From: Faecalibacterium prausnitzii
Lineage (GTDB): Bacteria > Bacillota > Clostridia > Oscillospirales > Ruminococcaceae
Assembly: GCA_004558805.1 (NCBI GenBank)
Contig: SFDE01000008.1
Span: 44,135-108,134, forward strand
Direction: 5' to 3'
DNA length: 64,000 bases
Shown: positions 33,823 to 41,617 of the stretch, piece after piece
Numbering within the stretch: the first letter of the stretch is position 1
How the letters are laid out: every line of letters begins with the position of its first letter
Program-made: the position numbers and the translations under genes
Notes under the pieces: generated by a model
The model's database searches: none
What the model was told of the DNA's origin: nothing
What the model saw: only the letters and a program-made list of their open reading frames with translations

Positions 33823-34203
33823 TCATCCGGAAATTGCCCTCTGTGCTGAGGGCACCTGCTCCAGCGGCAGAGTCACCGCAAAGGTGGTGCCTCGGGGGGA
33901 GCTTTCTTCCACTACGGCGGTGCCTCCATGGAGGACGGCGATCTCGCTGCGGGCAGAAAGGATCAGCACGCAGGTCTCAAGGTCCTGCTGCCGCAGGGTC
34001 CGCAGCACCTGCATCCCGTCCACCCGGGGCAGGTTCAGGTCCAGCAATACCAGATCGTACCGCTCCGCCGCCAGCATTTCCAGCGCCGTTTCCCCATCGC
34101 CGCAGCTGTCCACCTCGTAACCGGACAGCCGCAGCTTCCGGGTGATATCCTCCTGCAGGGACTGCTCGTCCTCCAAGACCAAAAGACGCATGACATCCGC
34201 CAC
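33823..34203 (-). pseudogene. Response regulator receiver fused to histidine-kinase tail (deletion remnant)
   Basis: The 126-residue frame begins as a receiver domain: MRLLVLEDEQSLQEDITRKL, the phosphoacceptor Asp in LVLLDLNLPRVDGMQVL, and LILSAR near residue 85. It then changes directly to the C-terminal end of a histidine kinase: EIAVLHGGTAVVEESSPRGT and TFAVTLPLEQ. The rest of the receiver, the DNA-binding domain and most of the kinase are missing. An in-frame deletion across an adjacent regulator-kinase pair is the simplest explanation. It may still be translated, but cannot be a normal two-component system. Confidence 0.75.
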
Positions 34204-34327
34204 CTTTCGTTTTATTCATTATATCAGATTATAGCAGACTGGCATAAGATCTGTGTTAAATTTTTCTTAGCAGAGATTTTATCCCCGCCGGGGTATACTG
34301 GTGCCATCAACCAACAGGAGGCAAAAA

Positions 34328-34471
34328 ATGTTTCTTACAAAAAAACAGGCGCAGCTGCTGTTGCTGGCTGCGGCGGTGCTTATGATCCTCTTCGGGATGT
34401 GGCGGGGAGAGGCGGACACCGTATTTTTAAAGGCGATCCGGCTGTGTATGGAGTGTGTGGGCATTGGATAA
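34328..34471 (+). CDS. Small membrane CXXC protein (CD1871A-like)
   Basis: A 47-residue protein, MFLTKKQAQLLLLAAAVLMI to RLCMECVGIG, with one membrane helix, a WRGE segment and a C-terminal CMEC motif. It fits the CD1871A family of small CXXC membrane proteins that precede 4Fe-4S and TlpA-type genes in Clostridia. The ribosome site AGGAGG lies 7 nt before the ATG at 34328. The following two genes are broken here, so it may be an orphan. Confidence 0.72.
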   Translation: MFLTKKQAQLLLLAAAVLMILFGMWRGEADTVFLKAIRLCMECVGIG

Positions 34472-34950
34472 CAAAAAACCGCTGGTCCGGTTCCGGGGAT
34501 GGATACAGGCATGCGCCACACTGCTGACCAATTTCCATCAGCCTGTTTGCGCAGAACGCCTTTACGGTGGTGAATTTCTGGTTCAACGGCTGCAAGCCCT
34601 GTGTGGAGGAGCTGGACGACCTGAATACCCTGAACCAGCAGGTAAAGGAACAGGGGGGCGAGGTCATCGGTATCAATACCGAGACGCTGGACGGCAACCC
34701 TCAGGGCATCGAGACCGCAAAGCAGCTCCTTGCGGCAACGGGGGCAGACTACCGAAACATCTGCTTTGATTCCGGCAGCGAGGCAGACAGTTTTGCGCTG
34801 GGCATCATGGCGTTCCCCACTACCTATGTCTTTGACCGCAGCGGCAAGGTGGTGGGAGAGCCGCTGCTGGGGGGCATCGATAAAGAAGAAAATCTTGCCG
34901 CGCTCCAAAAGAACATCGACGCAGCGTTGGCAAAGGACGCTGCAAACTAA
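34464..34950 (+). pseudogene. Fused remnants of 4Fe-4S membrane protein and TlpA-type thioredoxin
   Basis: From 34464 a frame reads LDNKKPLVRFRGWIQACATL and LTNFHQ, the start of NapH-like 4Fe-4S membrane proteins. About 30 codons in, similarity stops. In another frame from about 34540 a TlpA/ResA thioredoxin continues: LFAQNAFTVVNFWFNGCKPC with the CxxC active site, then FALGIMAFPTTYVFDRSGKV, to the stop at 34948. The thioredoxin lacks its signal or membrane anchor. A deletion has removed most of the ferredoxin-like gene and the thioredoxin N-terminus. A 127-residue product from 34567 could still be made. Confidence 0.7.
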
Positions 34951-34963
34951 AGTAGAACAAAAA

Positions 34964-35031
34964 AGCATCCGCAGTCGTTTCCCTGTGCCCCGGCATTGCC
35001 GGCAGGGAAGGGCTGCGGATGCTCTTCTTTT
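34964..35031. terminator. Terminator between the redox remnant and mscS
   Basis: AGCATCCGCAG and CTGCGGATGCT enclose a second inner stem (CCCTG..CAGGG), followed by CTTCTTTT on plus; the minus side has TTTTTTGTT. Confidence 0.75.
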
Positions 35032-35050
35032 ACAGAAAACGTGGAGGAAG

Positions 35051-36133
35051 TCAGGTCTTTTCGATGTAAACGCTGGTGGAGGGGAAGGCAAAGTCTACCT
35101 CATCCTTCTTCATGATGTCCATGAGGTCAAGATTCAGCTGGTTCTGCATCTGCAGAAAGCGGCTCATCTCAGCGGTGCGCAGGTAGGCGTTTACCATCAG
35201 GTCGATGCTGGAAGCTCCAAAGCCGGTGAGCCGCACGAAAACCGAGTCCTCGTAGGTGTAGGGGCTTGCCTTCAGCATGGCGGTCAGATCCTCCATGAGC
35301 TTTTCCAGCTGGGGACGGGTAGTGTTGTAGGTGACCCCCAGGGTGAAGCGGTACAGCCGCTTGTTCCGCTGAGTGGCGTTCTTGATGGTGGCGGCGCTGA
35401 CATTGCTGTTGGTGAGGATGCAGAGGGAGTTGTCCAGAGTCCGCACCTTGGTGGAGCGGAAGTTGATGTCCACCACTTCGCCCTCCACGTCCCCTACGGT
35501 GATCCAGTCGCCAATGACAAAGGGCTTGTCCAGCAGGATCACCACCCCGCTGAACAGGTTCTTGGCAGTGTCCTGCGCCGCAAGGGAGACAGTGAGACCT
35601 ACCAGACCGGCGCTTGCCACGATGCTGCCCACCGGCAGACCGGTCTCCTGCGCCATGGTCATGACCCCCAAAACGATCACAAGGAATTTGTACACCTTGT
35701 TCAGCAGGGAGGTGAGGGTCTTGTTGGTGCGCACCTCACTGCCGCAGGAATCCAGCAGCAACCCCGTCAGGTCCGAGGCAGCGTAAAGTCCCTGACAGAT
35801 CAGGAAGGTGATCGCCATCTGGAAAAGGATGGTCAGCAGTCGGGGGATGCCGTTGATCGCCCAGGGCAGGCTGTACACCGCCAGATAGATGCTGACGGCA
35901 GCAAGGATCCGGTCTACCGGGGCGGCAAAGCTCCGCAGCAGGATGCCGGTAGCAGGGAAGTGCCACTGCCGCTGCAGCAGCTGGGGAAAGAGCTTGCGGG
36001 TGGACCAGCTCCGGAGCAGCCGCCCGGCGGCAAGGATCAGAAGGGCACAGCCTACCCGGGCAGCAAAGGCAAACCAGCCTTCCAGCATCAGGGAACCGAT
36101 CTCGAAACTAAGATTGCGGATGGAAAAGATCAT
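35051..36133 (-). CDS. Small-conductance mechanosensitive channel (MscS family)
   Basis: The product from ATG 36133 (CCGGAGG upstream) is 360 residues. The N-terminal half has about five membrane segments. The pore helix is GSIVASAGLVGLTVSLAAQD followed by TAKNLFSGVVILLDKPFVIG, the most conserved MscS region. The cytosolic beta domain follows (GDWITVGDVEGEVVDINFRS, LTNSNVSAATIKN). MscS channels open under membrane tension and release solutes during osmotic downshift. The frame extends to 36307 across the tRNA-Leu gene, which I exclude. Confidence 0.93.
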   Translation of the reverse strand: MIFSIRNLSFEIGSLMLEGWFAFAARVGCALLILAAGRLLRSWSTRKLFPQLLQRQWHFPATGILLRSFAAPVDRILAAVSIYLAVYSLPWAINGIPRLLTILFQMAITFLICQGLYAASDLTGLLLDSCGSEVRTNKTLTSLLNKVYKFLVIVLGVMTMAQETGLPVGSIVASAGLVGLTVSLAAQDTAKNLFSGVVILLDKPFVIGDWITVGDVEGEVVDINFRSTKVRTLDNSLCILTNSNVSAATIKNATQRNKRLYRFTLGVTYNTTRPQLEKLMEDLTAMLKASPYTYEDSVFVRLTGFGASSIDLMVNAYLRTAEMSRFLQMQNQLNLDLMDIMKKDEVDFAFPSTSVYIEKT

Positions 36134-36202
36134 AAAAAACCTCCGGTCGTTTAGAACATCTTGCAGTCGGGCAGAAAGCTTGCGCCGGACCGTCAAAACA
36201 AA

Positions 36203-36237
36203 AAGCACACGGGATGCACGACCCCGTGTGCTTTTTT
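36203..36237 (-). terminator. Terminator after tRNA-Leu
   Basis: AAAAAGCACACGG and CCGTGTGCTTTTT form a strong stem directly beyond the tRNA 3' end on the minus strand. Confidence 0.85.
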
Positions 36238-36238
36238 G

Positions 36239-36321
36239 TGGTGCGGGAGAAGGGGGTCGAACCCTCACTCTTTCGGAACTGGTGCCTAAAACCAGCGCGT
36301 CTGCCATTCCGCCACTCCCGC
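36239..36321 (-). tRNA. tRNA-Leu(TAG)
   Basis: The 83-nt minus-strand sequence starts GCGGGAGTGGCGGAATGG, has anticodon stem-loop GCTGG-TTTTAGG-CACCAG with TAG, a class II variable arm, GGTTCGACCCC and an encoded CCA. The acceptor arms pair fully. Confidence 0.95.
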
Positions 36322-36418
36322 AGGAAGTACAAAAGATAGTTTATCAATTTCTGCGGCAAATGTCAATCTCTGCAGCAGAATGTGGGGTCTTTTGCACCGG
36401 TGTGGAGGAAGGAACGGC

Positions 36419-37333
36419 TCAGTCCTGCTCCCAGAACACCTTTTTGGCATTGCCGTAAAGGATGAGCTGCTTCTGCTCCGGCGCAAGGTCCGGGTGCTGG
36501 GCAATGGTGTTCACCAGATCCATGTATCGGAATCGGCAGAGGTTGGAGGGAGTGTCGGTGCCAAAGAGCAGACGCTGGGCGCCCACGGTTTCCACGGCGC
36601 AGGAGATGAACTGCCGTGCCACCGGGAAGGGGGGCTGGTCCGGGCGGACATTGTGCTGCAGGGACGCAAGGTCAAACCAGACATTGGGCAAGGCAAGGCG
36701 CTGCAACCCCTCTTCCATGGCGTGCAGTTCGGTCTGCTTGGGAGCAAGGAGGTGGCAGACCACGAACCGGAGACTGGGATGCCGAAGGATCAGGCGGCGC
36801 AGCGCTTCGATCTGGCTGCTGGGGCTGCCCAGCTTGCCGATGTCTATGACAAACACCAGCCCGTGATCCTCGGCAAAGGCGGCTTCCCGCTCCATCATCT
36901 CCCCGTCCAGAGCAAATACCGGATGGTTTGCCATTAGACCGGAACCGGTGCTGACCTCAAACTTCACCACCCGGATACACAGCTCCTCAAACAGGTGGTG
37001 GACGATGGCATCTCGATTGCGGCTGGCAGGGTCGTAGGCGGCAGCGGCAAGAAAACGGTCTGGGTACTTCTGCTGGGCGGCGTGGCTGTACAGGTTCTGG
37101 AAGCCCAGATAGCCGCCCTGCAGCAGCACCGCCCGCTCCACCTCGTTTTCGTCCATGACCTGCAGCATCCGCTCCGGGGTGACCTGCTGGGTGTTCCATT
37201 CCGGCGGGATCAACTGGCACACCGAGCCGTCGGAATACATTCCCCGACCACCCCCGCAGGACCGCATCTCGCCGCTTGCCCCGGTGCCGGCAATGTACTG
37301 GATCAGGTGAACGTGGGCATCGATGACTTTCAT
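36419..37333 (-). CDS. Amidohydrolase_2-family TIM-barrel hydrolase
   Basis: The 304-residue product starts MKVIDAHVHL, the metal-binding HxH of Amidohydrolase_2 enzymes. Further ligand regions are FRFVVCHLLAPK-like (LRFVVCHLLAPKQTE) and the late Asp in QRLLFGTDTPSNL. No signal peptide. These enzymes hydrolyse or decarboxylate cyclic and aromatic compounds, but the substrate cannot be deduced. It stands alone, convergent with nothing obvious, and precedes the tRNA-Leu gene on the same strand. Confidence 0.85.
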   Translation of the reverse strand: MKVIDAHVHLIQYIAGTGASGEMRSCGGGRGMYSDGSVCQLIPPEWNTQQVTPERMLQVMDENEVERAVLLQGGYLGFQNLYSHAAQQKYPDRFLAAAAYDPASRNRDAIVHHLFEELCIRVVKFEVSTGSGLMANHPVFALDGEMMEREAAFAEDHGLVFVIDIGKLGSPSSQIEALRRLILRHPSLRFVVCHLLAPKQTELHAMEEGLQRLALPNVWFDLASLQHNVRPDQPPFPVARQFISCAVETVGAQRLLFGTDTPSNLCRFRYMDLVNTIAQHPDLAPEQKQLILYGNAKKVFWEQD

Positions 37334-37425
37334 GATTCATCTCTCCTGTTCATGGCATAAAATGGTTTTGCGCCATCCAGTATACCACGTCCGGCAGCGG
37401 GAATACAAGCAGCACCGCAATAAAA

Positions 37426-37462
37426 AATCCCCTGCCTCCAAAACCGGAAGCAGGGGAGAAAG
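37426..37462 (-). terminator. Terminator of the nfnAB operon
   Basis: On the minus strand CCCCTGCTTCCGG and a complementary GGAGGCAGGGG flank a short loop, followed by ATTTTTTATT. Confidence 0.82.
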
Positions 37463-37470
37463 TTCAGGAT

Positions 37471-38865
37471 TTACTTGCTGCGGATGTACTCATCCATTGC
37501 CTTGGCGGCAGCCTTGCCGGCACCCATCGCCTTGATGACGGTGGCAGCACCGGTGACGGCGTCGCCGCCGGCGTACACGCCCTCACGGCTGGTCTTGCCA
37601 TCGTCGCCCTCGGTGACGATGCAGCCGTGCTTGTTGGTCTCCAGACCCGGGGTGGTGGAGCGGATCAGGGGGTTGGGGCTGGTGCCCAGACTCATGATGA
37701 CGGTATCCACCTCCAGCTCAAACTCGCTGCCCTTCTTCTCGATGGGGCGGCGGCGACCGGAAGCATCCGGCTCGCCCAGTTCCATCTCCACGCAGGTGAT
37801 GGACTTGACAAAGCCTTCCTCGTTGGAGTGAATCTCCACCGGGTTGCACAGGGTCTTAAAGATGATGCCCTCTTCCTCGGCGTGCTCCACCTCTTCCTTA
37901 CGGGCAGGCAGCTCTGCCATGCCCCGGCGGTAGACGATGTACACGGTGTCGGCACCCAGACGCAGGGCGCTGCGGGCAGCGTCCATTGCCACGTTGCCGC
38001 CGCCCACAACTGCCACCTTGTTGCCGGTGCGGATGGGGGTCTTGCTGGTGGGCAGATATGCCTTCATCAGGTTGGAGCGGGTCAGGAACTCGTTGGCGGA
38101 GTACACGCCCTTCAGGCTCTCGCCGGGGATGCCCATGAACCGAGGCAGACCGGCACCGGAGCCTACGAACACAGCCTCATAGCCGTACTCTTCCATCAGC
38201 TCGTCAATGGTCAGCACCTTGCCGATGACCATGTTGCACTCAAAGTCCACGCCCATCTTCTTCAGCCCGTCGATCTCCTGCTGGACGATCGCCTTGGGCA
38301 GACGGAACTCGGGGATGCCGTACATCAGAACGCCGCCTGCCACGTGCAGAGCCTCGTAGACAGTGACCTTATAGCCCATCTTTGCCAGATCGCCGGCAGC
38401 GGTAAGACCTGCGGGACCTGCGCCGATGATTGCTACCTTGTGTCCGTTGGAGGCAGGAACCACCGGGGCGGTGTGGACGTTCTCCCGGTGCCAGTCCGCC
38501 ACAAAGCGCTCCAGACGACCGATGCCCACCGGCTCATTTTTGATGCCCCGGGTGCACTTGCCCTCGCACTGGCTCTCCTGGGGGCAGACGCGACCGCAGA
38601 CAGCCGGCAGGGAGGAGGAGCGGTTGATGACCTGATAGGCGGCCTCAAAGTCGCCCTCCGCCACATGGGCGATGAACTCAGGGATGTCGATGCCCACAGG
38701 GCAGCCGGACTGGCAGGGCTTGTTCTTGCAGCCGATGCAGCGCTTTGCCTCGTTCACAGCCATCTCGGCGGTGTAGCCCAGAGCAACTTCCTTAAAGTTC
38801 TTGTTGCGGACCATTGGGTCCTGGGTGGGCATGGGGCATTTTTTGGGGTCCATGTTGAAAGCCAT
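37471..38865 (-). CDS. nfnB: NADPH-dependent glutamate synthase small-subunit-like flavoprotein (NfnB/GltA)
   Basis: The 464-residue product has an N-terminal 4Fe-4S region (AKRCIGCKNKPCQSGCPVGI and VCGRVCPQESQCEGKC), an FAD-binding GXGXXG (KVAIIGAGPAGLTAAGDLAK) and an NADPH-binding GGGNVAMDAARSA. Paired with the ferredoxin-NADP reductase-like gene 1 nt upstream, it fits NfnB of the NfnAB complex, which couples NADH and reduced ferredoxin to NADP reduction by electron bifurcation. A glutamate synthase role is less likely because no large subunit is adjacent. Confidence 0.9.
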   Translation of the reverse strand: MAFNMDPKKCPMPTQDPMVRNKNFKEVALGYTAEMAVNEAKRCIGCKNKPCQSGCPVGIDIPEFIAHVAEGDFEAAYQVINRSSSLPAVCGRVCPQESQCEGKCTRGIKNEPVGIGRLERFVADWHRENVHTAPVVPASNGHKVAIIGAGPAGLTAAGDLAKMGYKVTVYEALHVAGGVLMYGIPEFRLPKAIVQQEIDGLKKMGVDFECNMVIGKVLTIDELMEEYGYEAVFVGSGAGLPRFMGIPGESLKGVYSANEFLTRSNLMKAYLPTSKTPIRTGNKVAVVGGGNVAMDAARSALRLGADTVYIVYRRGMAELPARKEEVEHAEEEGIIFKTLCNPVEIHSNEEGFVKSITCVEMELGEPDASGRRRPIEKKGSEFELEVDTVIMSLGTSPNPLIRSTTPGLETNKHGCIVTEGDDGKTSREGVYAGGDAVTGAATVIKAMGAGKAAAKAMDEYIRSK

Positions 38866-38866
38866 C

Positions 38867-39709
38867 TTACTTTACCTCCTGATTCAGCAGATTGCAGGCT
38901 GCCTCGCGGGCGTGCGCCTCAAAGGGACGGTACATGGTACCGCGCGCCATAGCCTCGTCAAAATCCACCAGGTCGCCGTCAAAGTCGGGACCGTCCACGC
39001 AGGCAAACTTGGTTTCGCCGCCCACGGTGAGACGGCAGCCGCCGCACATGCCGGTGCCGTCGATCATGATGGGGTTCATGGAAACGATGCTCTTCAGTCC
39101 ATGCTTCTGGCAGGTCTTGACCACGAACTTCATCATGATCAGAGGTCCGATGGTGATCACCAGATCGTACTGGTTGCCGGCTTCCACCAGCTCATCCAGA
39201 GCGGCAGTGACCACACCCTTGGTGCCGTAGCTGCCGTCGTCGGTCATGATGCGCAGCTCATCGCTGCAAGCTTTGAACTCATCCTCCAGGATCAGCAGGT
39301 CCTTGCTGCGGAAGCCCACCACACTGTGGACCACGCAGCCCTGTTCATGCAGTTCCCGGGCAATGGGCAGGGCAATGGCGCAGCCTACGCCGCCGCCCAC
39401 GACGCACACCTTTTTGAGACCCTCGGTCTCGGTGGCACGACCCAGAGGACCCACAAAATCGTGGACGCACTCGCCTACCTTGAGGCTGTTCAGCTCCATG
39501 GTGGTGCCGCCTACGATCTGGAAAATGATATCGACGGTGCCTGCCTTGCGGTCATAGCCCGCAACGGTCAGGGGGATTCGCTCGCTGTCCTCAAACGGAC
39601 GAACAATGATGAACTGACCCGGCTTTGCCTTTTTGGCGATCAGCGGGGCTTCAATGACCATCTTTGTCACGGTGGGGTTCAGCGCGACCTTTTCAGTGAT
39701 CTTAAACAT
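38867..39709 (-). CDS. nfnA: NfnA/SudB-like FAD and 2Fe-2S oxidoreductase subunit
   Basis: The product from ATG 39709 is 280 residues and starts MFKITEKVALNPTVTKMVIE. It has the FAD-binding RPFEDSERIPLTVAGYDRKA region, an NAD site (VCVVGGGVGCAIALPIARE) and a C-terminal 2Fe-2S cluster in GTGMCGGCRLTVGGETKFAC. This is the family of sulfide dehydrogenase/dihydroorotate dehydrogenase electron-transfer subunits and NfnA. Its stop lies 1 nt before the nfnB start, so the two form one operon, with a promoter TTGCTT-17-TATAAT at 39853-39825. Confidence 0.9.
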   Translation of the reverse strand: MFKITEKVALNPTVTKMVIEAPLIAKKAKPGQFIIVRPFEDSERIPLTVAGYDRKAGTVDIIFQIVGGTTMELNSLKVGECVHDFVGPLGRATETEGLKKVCVVGGGVGCAIALPIARELHEQGCVVHSVVGFRSKDLLILEDEFKACSDELRIMTDDGSYGTKGVVTAALDELVEAGNQYDLVITIGPLIMMKFVVKTCQKHGLKSIVSMNPIMIDGTGMCGGCRLTVGGETKFACVDGPDFDGDLVDFDEAMARGTMYRPFEAHAREAACNLLNQEVK

Positions 39710-39824
39710 CGTGATTGCTCCTTTTTGCTGGCATTTCCTATCTCTCTTTAAGCAGAAAAGTGCGCCTGTACGCCTATGAGCGACACTGGGACGCAGGATC
39801 TCGTGCTGTAAGTCGACGGTATCT

Positions 39825-39853
39825 ATTATAATATAGCGCCGGAGAGAAAGCAA
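39825..39853 (-). promoter_or_regulatory. Promoter of nfnAB
   Basis: On the minus strand TTGCTT and TATAAT are separated by 17 nt, 115 nt before the nfnA ATG. Confidence 0.65.
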
Positions 39854-39945
39854 CCGGAATTTCCGTTCTTTGGGCGGGATGTTTCTGCGGCATAGCGGCA
39901 CCGGGCGCTGCATAGGCTGAACGGGAGCAAGGCAGGAGGTGCGGC

Positions 39946-41571
39946 ATGGGGCGGAGCTACTTTAAGAACGCAGTGCTGCTCACCGGGTCGGACGTGGTGC
40001 TGCGTCTGGCAGGCATGGGACTGCGGATCTATCTGGCAAATGCGCTGGGCGGAGAGGGCATGGGGATGTACCAGCTGGTGCTGGCGGTGTACTCCCTCTT
40101 TGTCACCCTAGCCACGGCGGGGGTGTCGGTGGCGGCGACCCGCCTGATGACCGAAGAACTGAGCCGCAGCCCGGCGGCGGCACGGGGGATGCTGCAGCGG
40201 CTGGGTCTGGCGGCAATGGGGCTGGGACTGGCTGCCATGGCGGTACAGCTGGGCACTGCGGAGCCGGCAGCCCGGTGGTGGCTGGGGGATGTCCGTGCCG
40301 CCGGGGCGCTGCGGGTGTCGGCGCTGGGGATGCCTTGGATGGCGGGGGCGGCGGTGCTCCGGGGCTTTTTTCTGGCACGGCGGCAGGTGACGCCCAACAT
40401 CATCAGCCAGCTGGCGGAGCAGGCGGTGCGGATCGCCCTGGTGGTGTCCGCTCTTTCCGCCGCCCGGCAGCGGGATACAGGCACCCGCTGTATGCTGGTG
40501 CTGGGTGCCACCGCCCTCAGCGAGGCGGTGTCCGCCTCCATTATGCTGGCGTTTTACCGGCGGGAGGCGGCACGGTGCTTTGGCACTGCAAAGCCCCTCC
40601 GCCCTCCGGACCCCGGCAGGCGGCTGTGGGAGATCCTCTGGCCGGTGGAGGGTGGGCGGGTACTGTCCAGCGGGCTGCATACGGCGGAAAATATGCTGGT
40701 GCCCGCCTGCCTTGCGGTATATCTGGCAAACAGCGGCGGACGGGCTGCGGCGCTGGAACAGTACGGCGTTCTCAAGGGCATGGCGCTGCCGCTGCTGAAT
40801 TTTCCCTTTGGGCTGCTGGGCAGTCTGGGGGTGCTGCTGATGCCGGAGATCACCCAGGCACACATAGAAGGGCAGACCCTGCGGCTGAACCGGCTGCTGG
40901 ACCGGATGCTGCGGCTCACCGGGTATTTTTCCGCATTGGCAGGGGTCCTGTTCTGGGTGTGGGGCAGACCGGCGGCACAGCTGCTGTACAGCAGCCCGGA
41001 GGCGGGATTTTATCTGCAGGCGCTGGCACCTGCCATGCCCCTGATGTATCTGGAAAGCATGGTGGACGGGGCAATGAAGGGGGTGGGAGAGCAGAAAGCG
41101 GCGTTCCGCTACAGCCTGTGGGACTCCATCCTACGGATCGGAGGGGTGGTGCTTCTGCTGCCTCGGTTCGGCATGAAGGGCTTTCTGGCGGTGATCCTGC
41201 TGTCCTGCACCTATACCTGCGCCGCAAACACCGGGCGGCTGCTGTTTTCCAGCGGCACAAGACACGCCTTCCGCCGGTGGTTGGGGGCGCCGGTCCTTGC
41301 TGCTCTGACGGCAGGGGCAGCGGGCACCGGTGTGTGGCGGCTGCTGGCAAAGTTTCTGGCAGGGGATCGGCTGGCACAGGCTGCCGCCATTGCCGCAGGG
41401 GGAACGGCTACGGCGGCGGTGTACCTCCTTGCGGCACTGCCGCTGGGGCTGGGAGAGGAGCTGAAGGGGCTTTTTGCCTCTCGGGCAAAGGGCAAAAAAC
41501 GGGAAAAAATGTCTGCCCGCTCCGGGGCAGCATCGGCAGCCGGTACCGGGCGCAGTGCCCGGCAAAAATAG
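39946..41571 (+). CDS. SpoVB/MurJ-like polysaccharide flippase
   Basis: The 541-residue product has 12-14 membrane segments and begins GRSYFKNAVLLTGSDVVLRL followed by GMGLRIYLANALGGEGMGMY, the N-terminal pattern of the SpoVB/MurJ branch of the MOP flippases. GVLKGMALPLLNFPFGLLGS is a further family motif. Such proteins translocate lipid-linked sugars or peptidoglycan precursors. It ends 46 nt before the membrane-bound dehydratase gene, so both may act in surface polysaccharide or wall synthesis. The C-terminal 40 residues are basic and Ala/Ser-rich, and look disordered. Confidence 0.85.
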   Translation: MGRSYFKNAVLLTGSDVVLRLAGMGLRIYLANALGGEGMGMYQLVLAVYSLFVTLATAGVSVAATRLMTEELSRSPAAARGMLQRLGLAAMGLGLAAMAVQLGTAEPAARWWLGDVRAAGALRVSALGMPWMAGAAVLRGFFLARRQVTPNIISQLAEQAVRIALVVSALSAARQRDTGTRCMLVLGATALSEAVSASIMLAFYRREAARCFGTAKPLRPPDPGRRLWEILWPVEGGRVLSSGLHTAENMLVPACLAVYLANSGGRAAALEQYGVLKGMALPLLNFPFGLLGSLGVLLMPEITQAHIEGQTLRLNRLLDRMLRLTGYFSALAGVLFWVWGRPAAQLLYSSPEAGFYLQALAPAMPLMYLESMVDGAMKGVGEQKAAFRYSLWDSILRIGGVVLLLPRFGMKGFLAVILLSCTYTCAANTGRLLFSSGTRHAFRRWLGAPVLAALTAGAAGTGVWRLLAKFLAGDRLAQAAAIAAGGTATAAVYLLAALPLGLGEELKGLFASRAKGKKREKMSARSGAASAAGTGRSARQK

Positions 41572-41617
41572 AGGCGCGGCAGCGGATGCCGCACTGAGGG
41601 AAATCGAGGACCTTTTT

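Noticed and set aside
37471..38865. Glutamate synthase small subunit as the function
   Set aside because: No large subunit is adjacent, and the partner gene is a ferredoxin-NADP reductase-like subunit, which fits NfnAB better.
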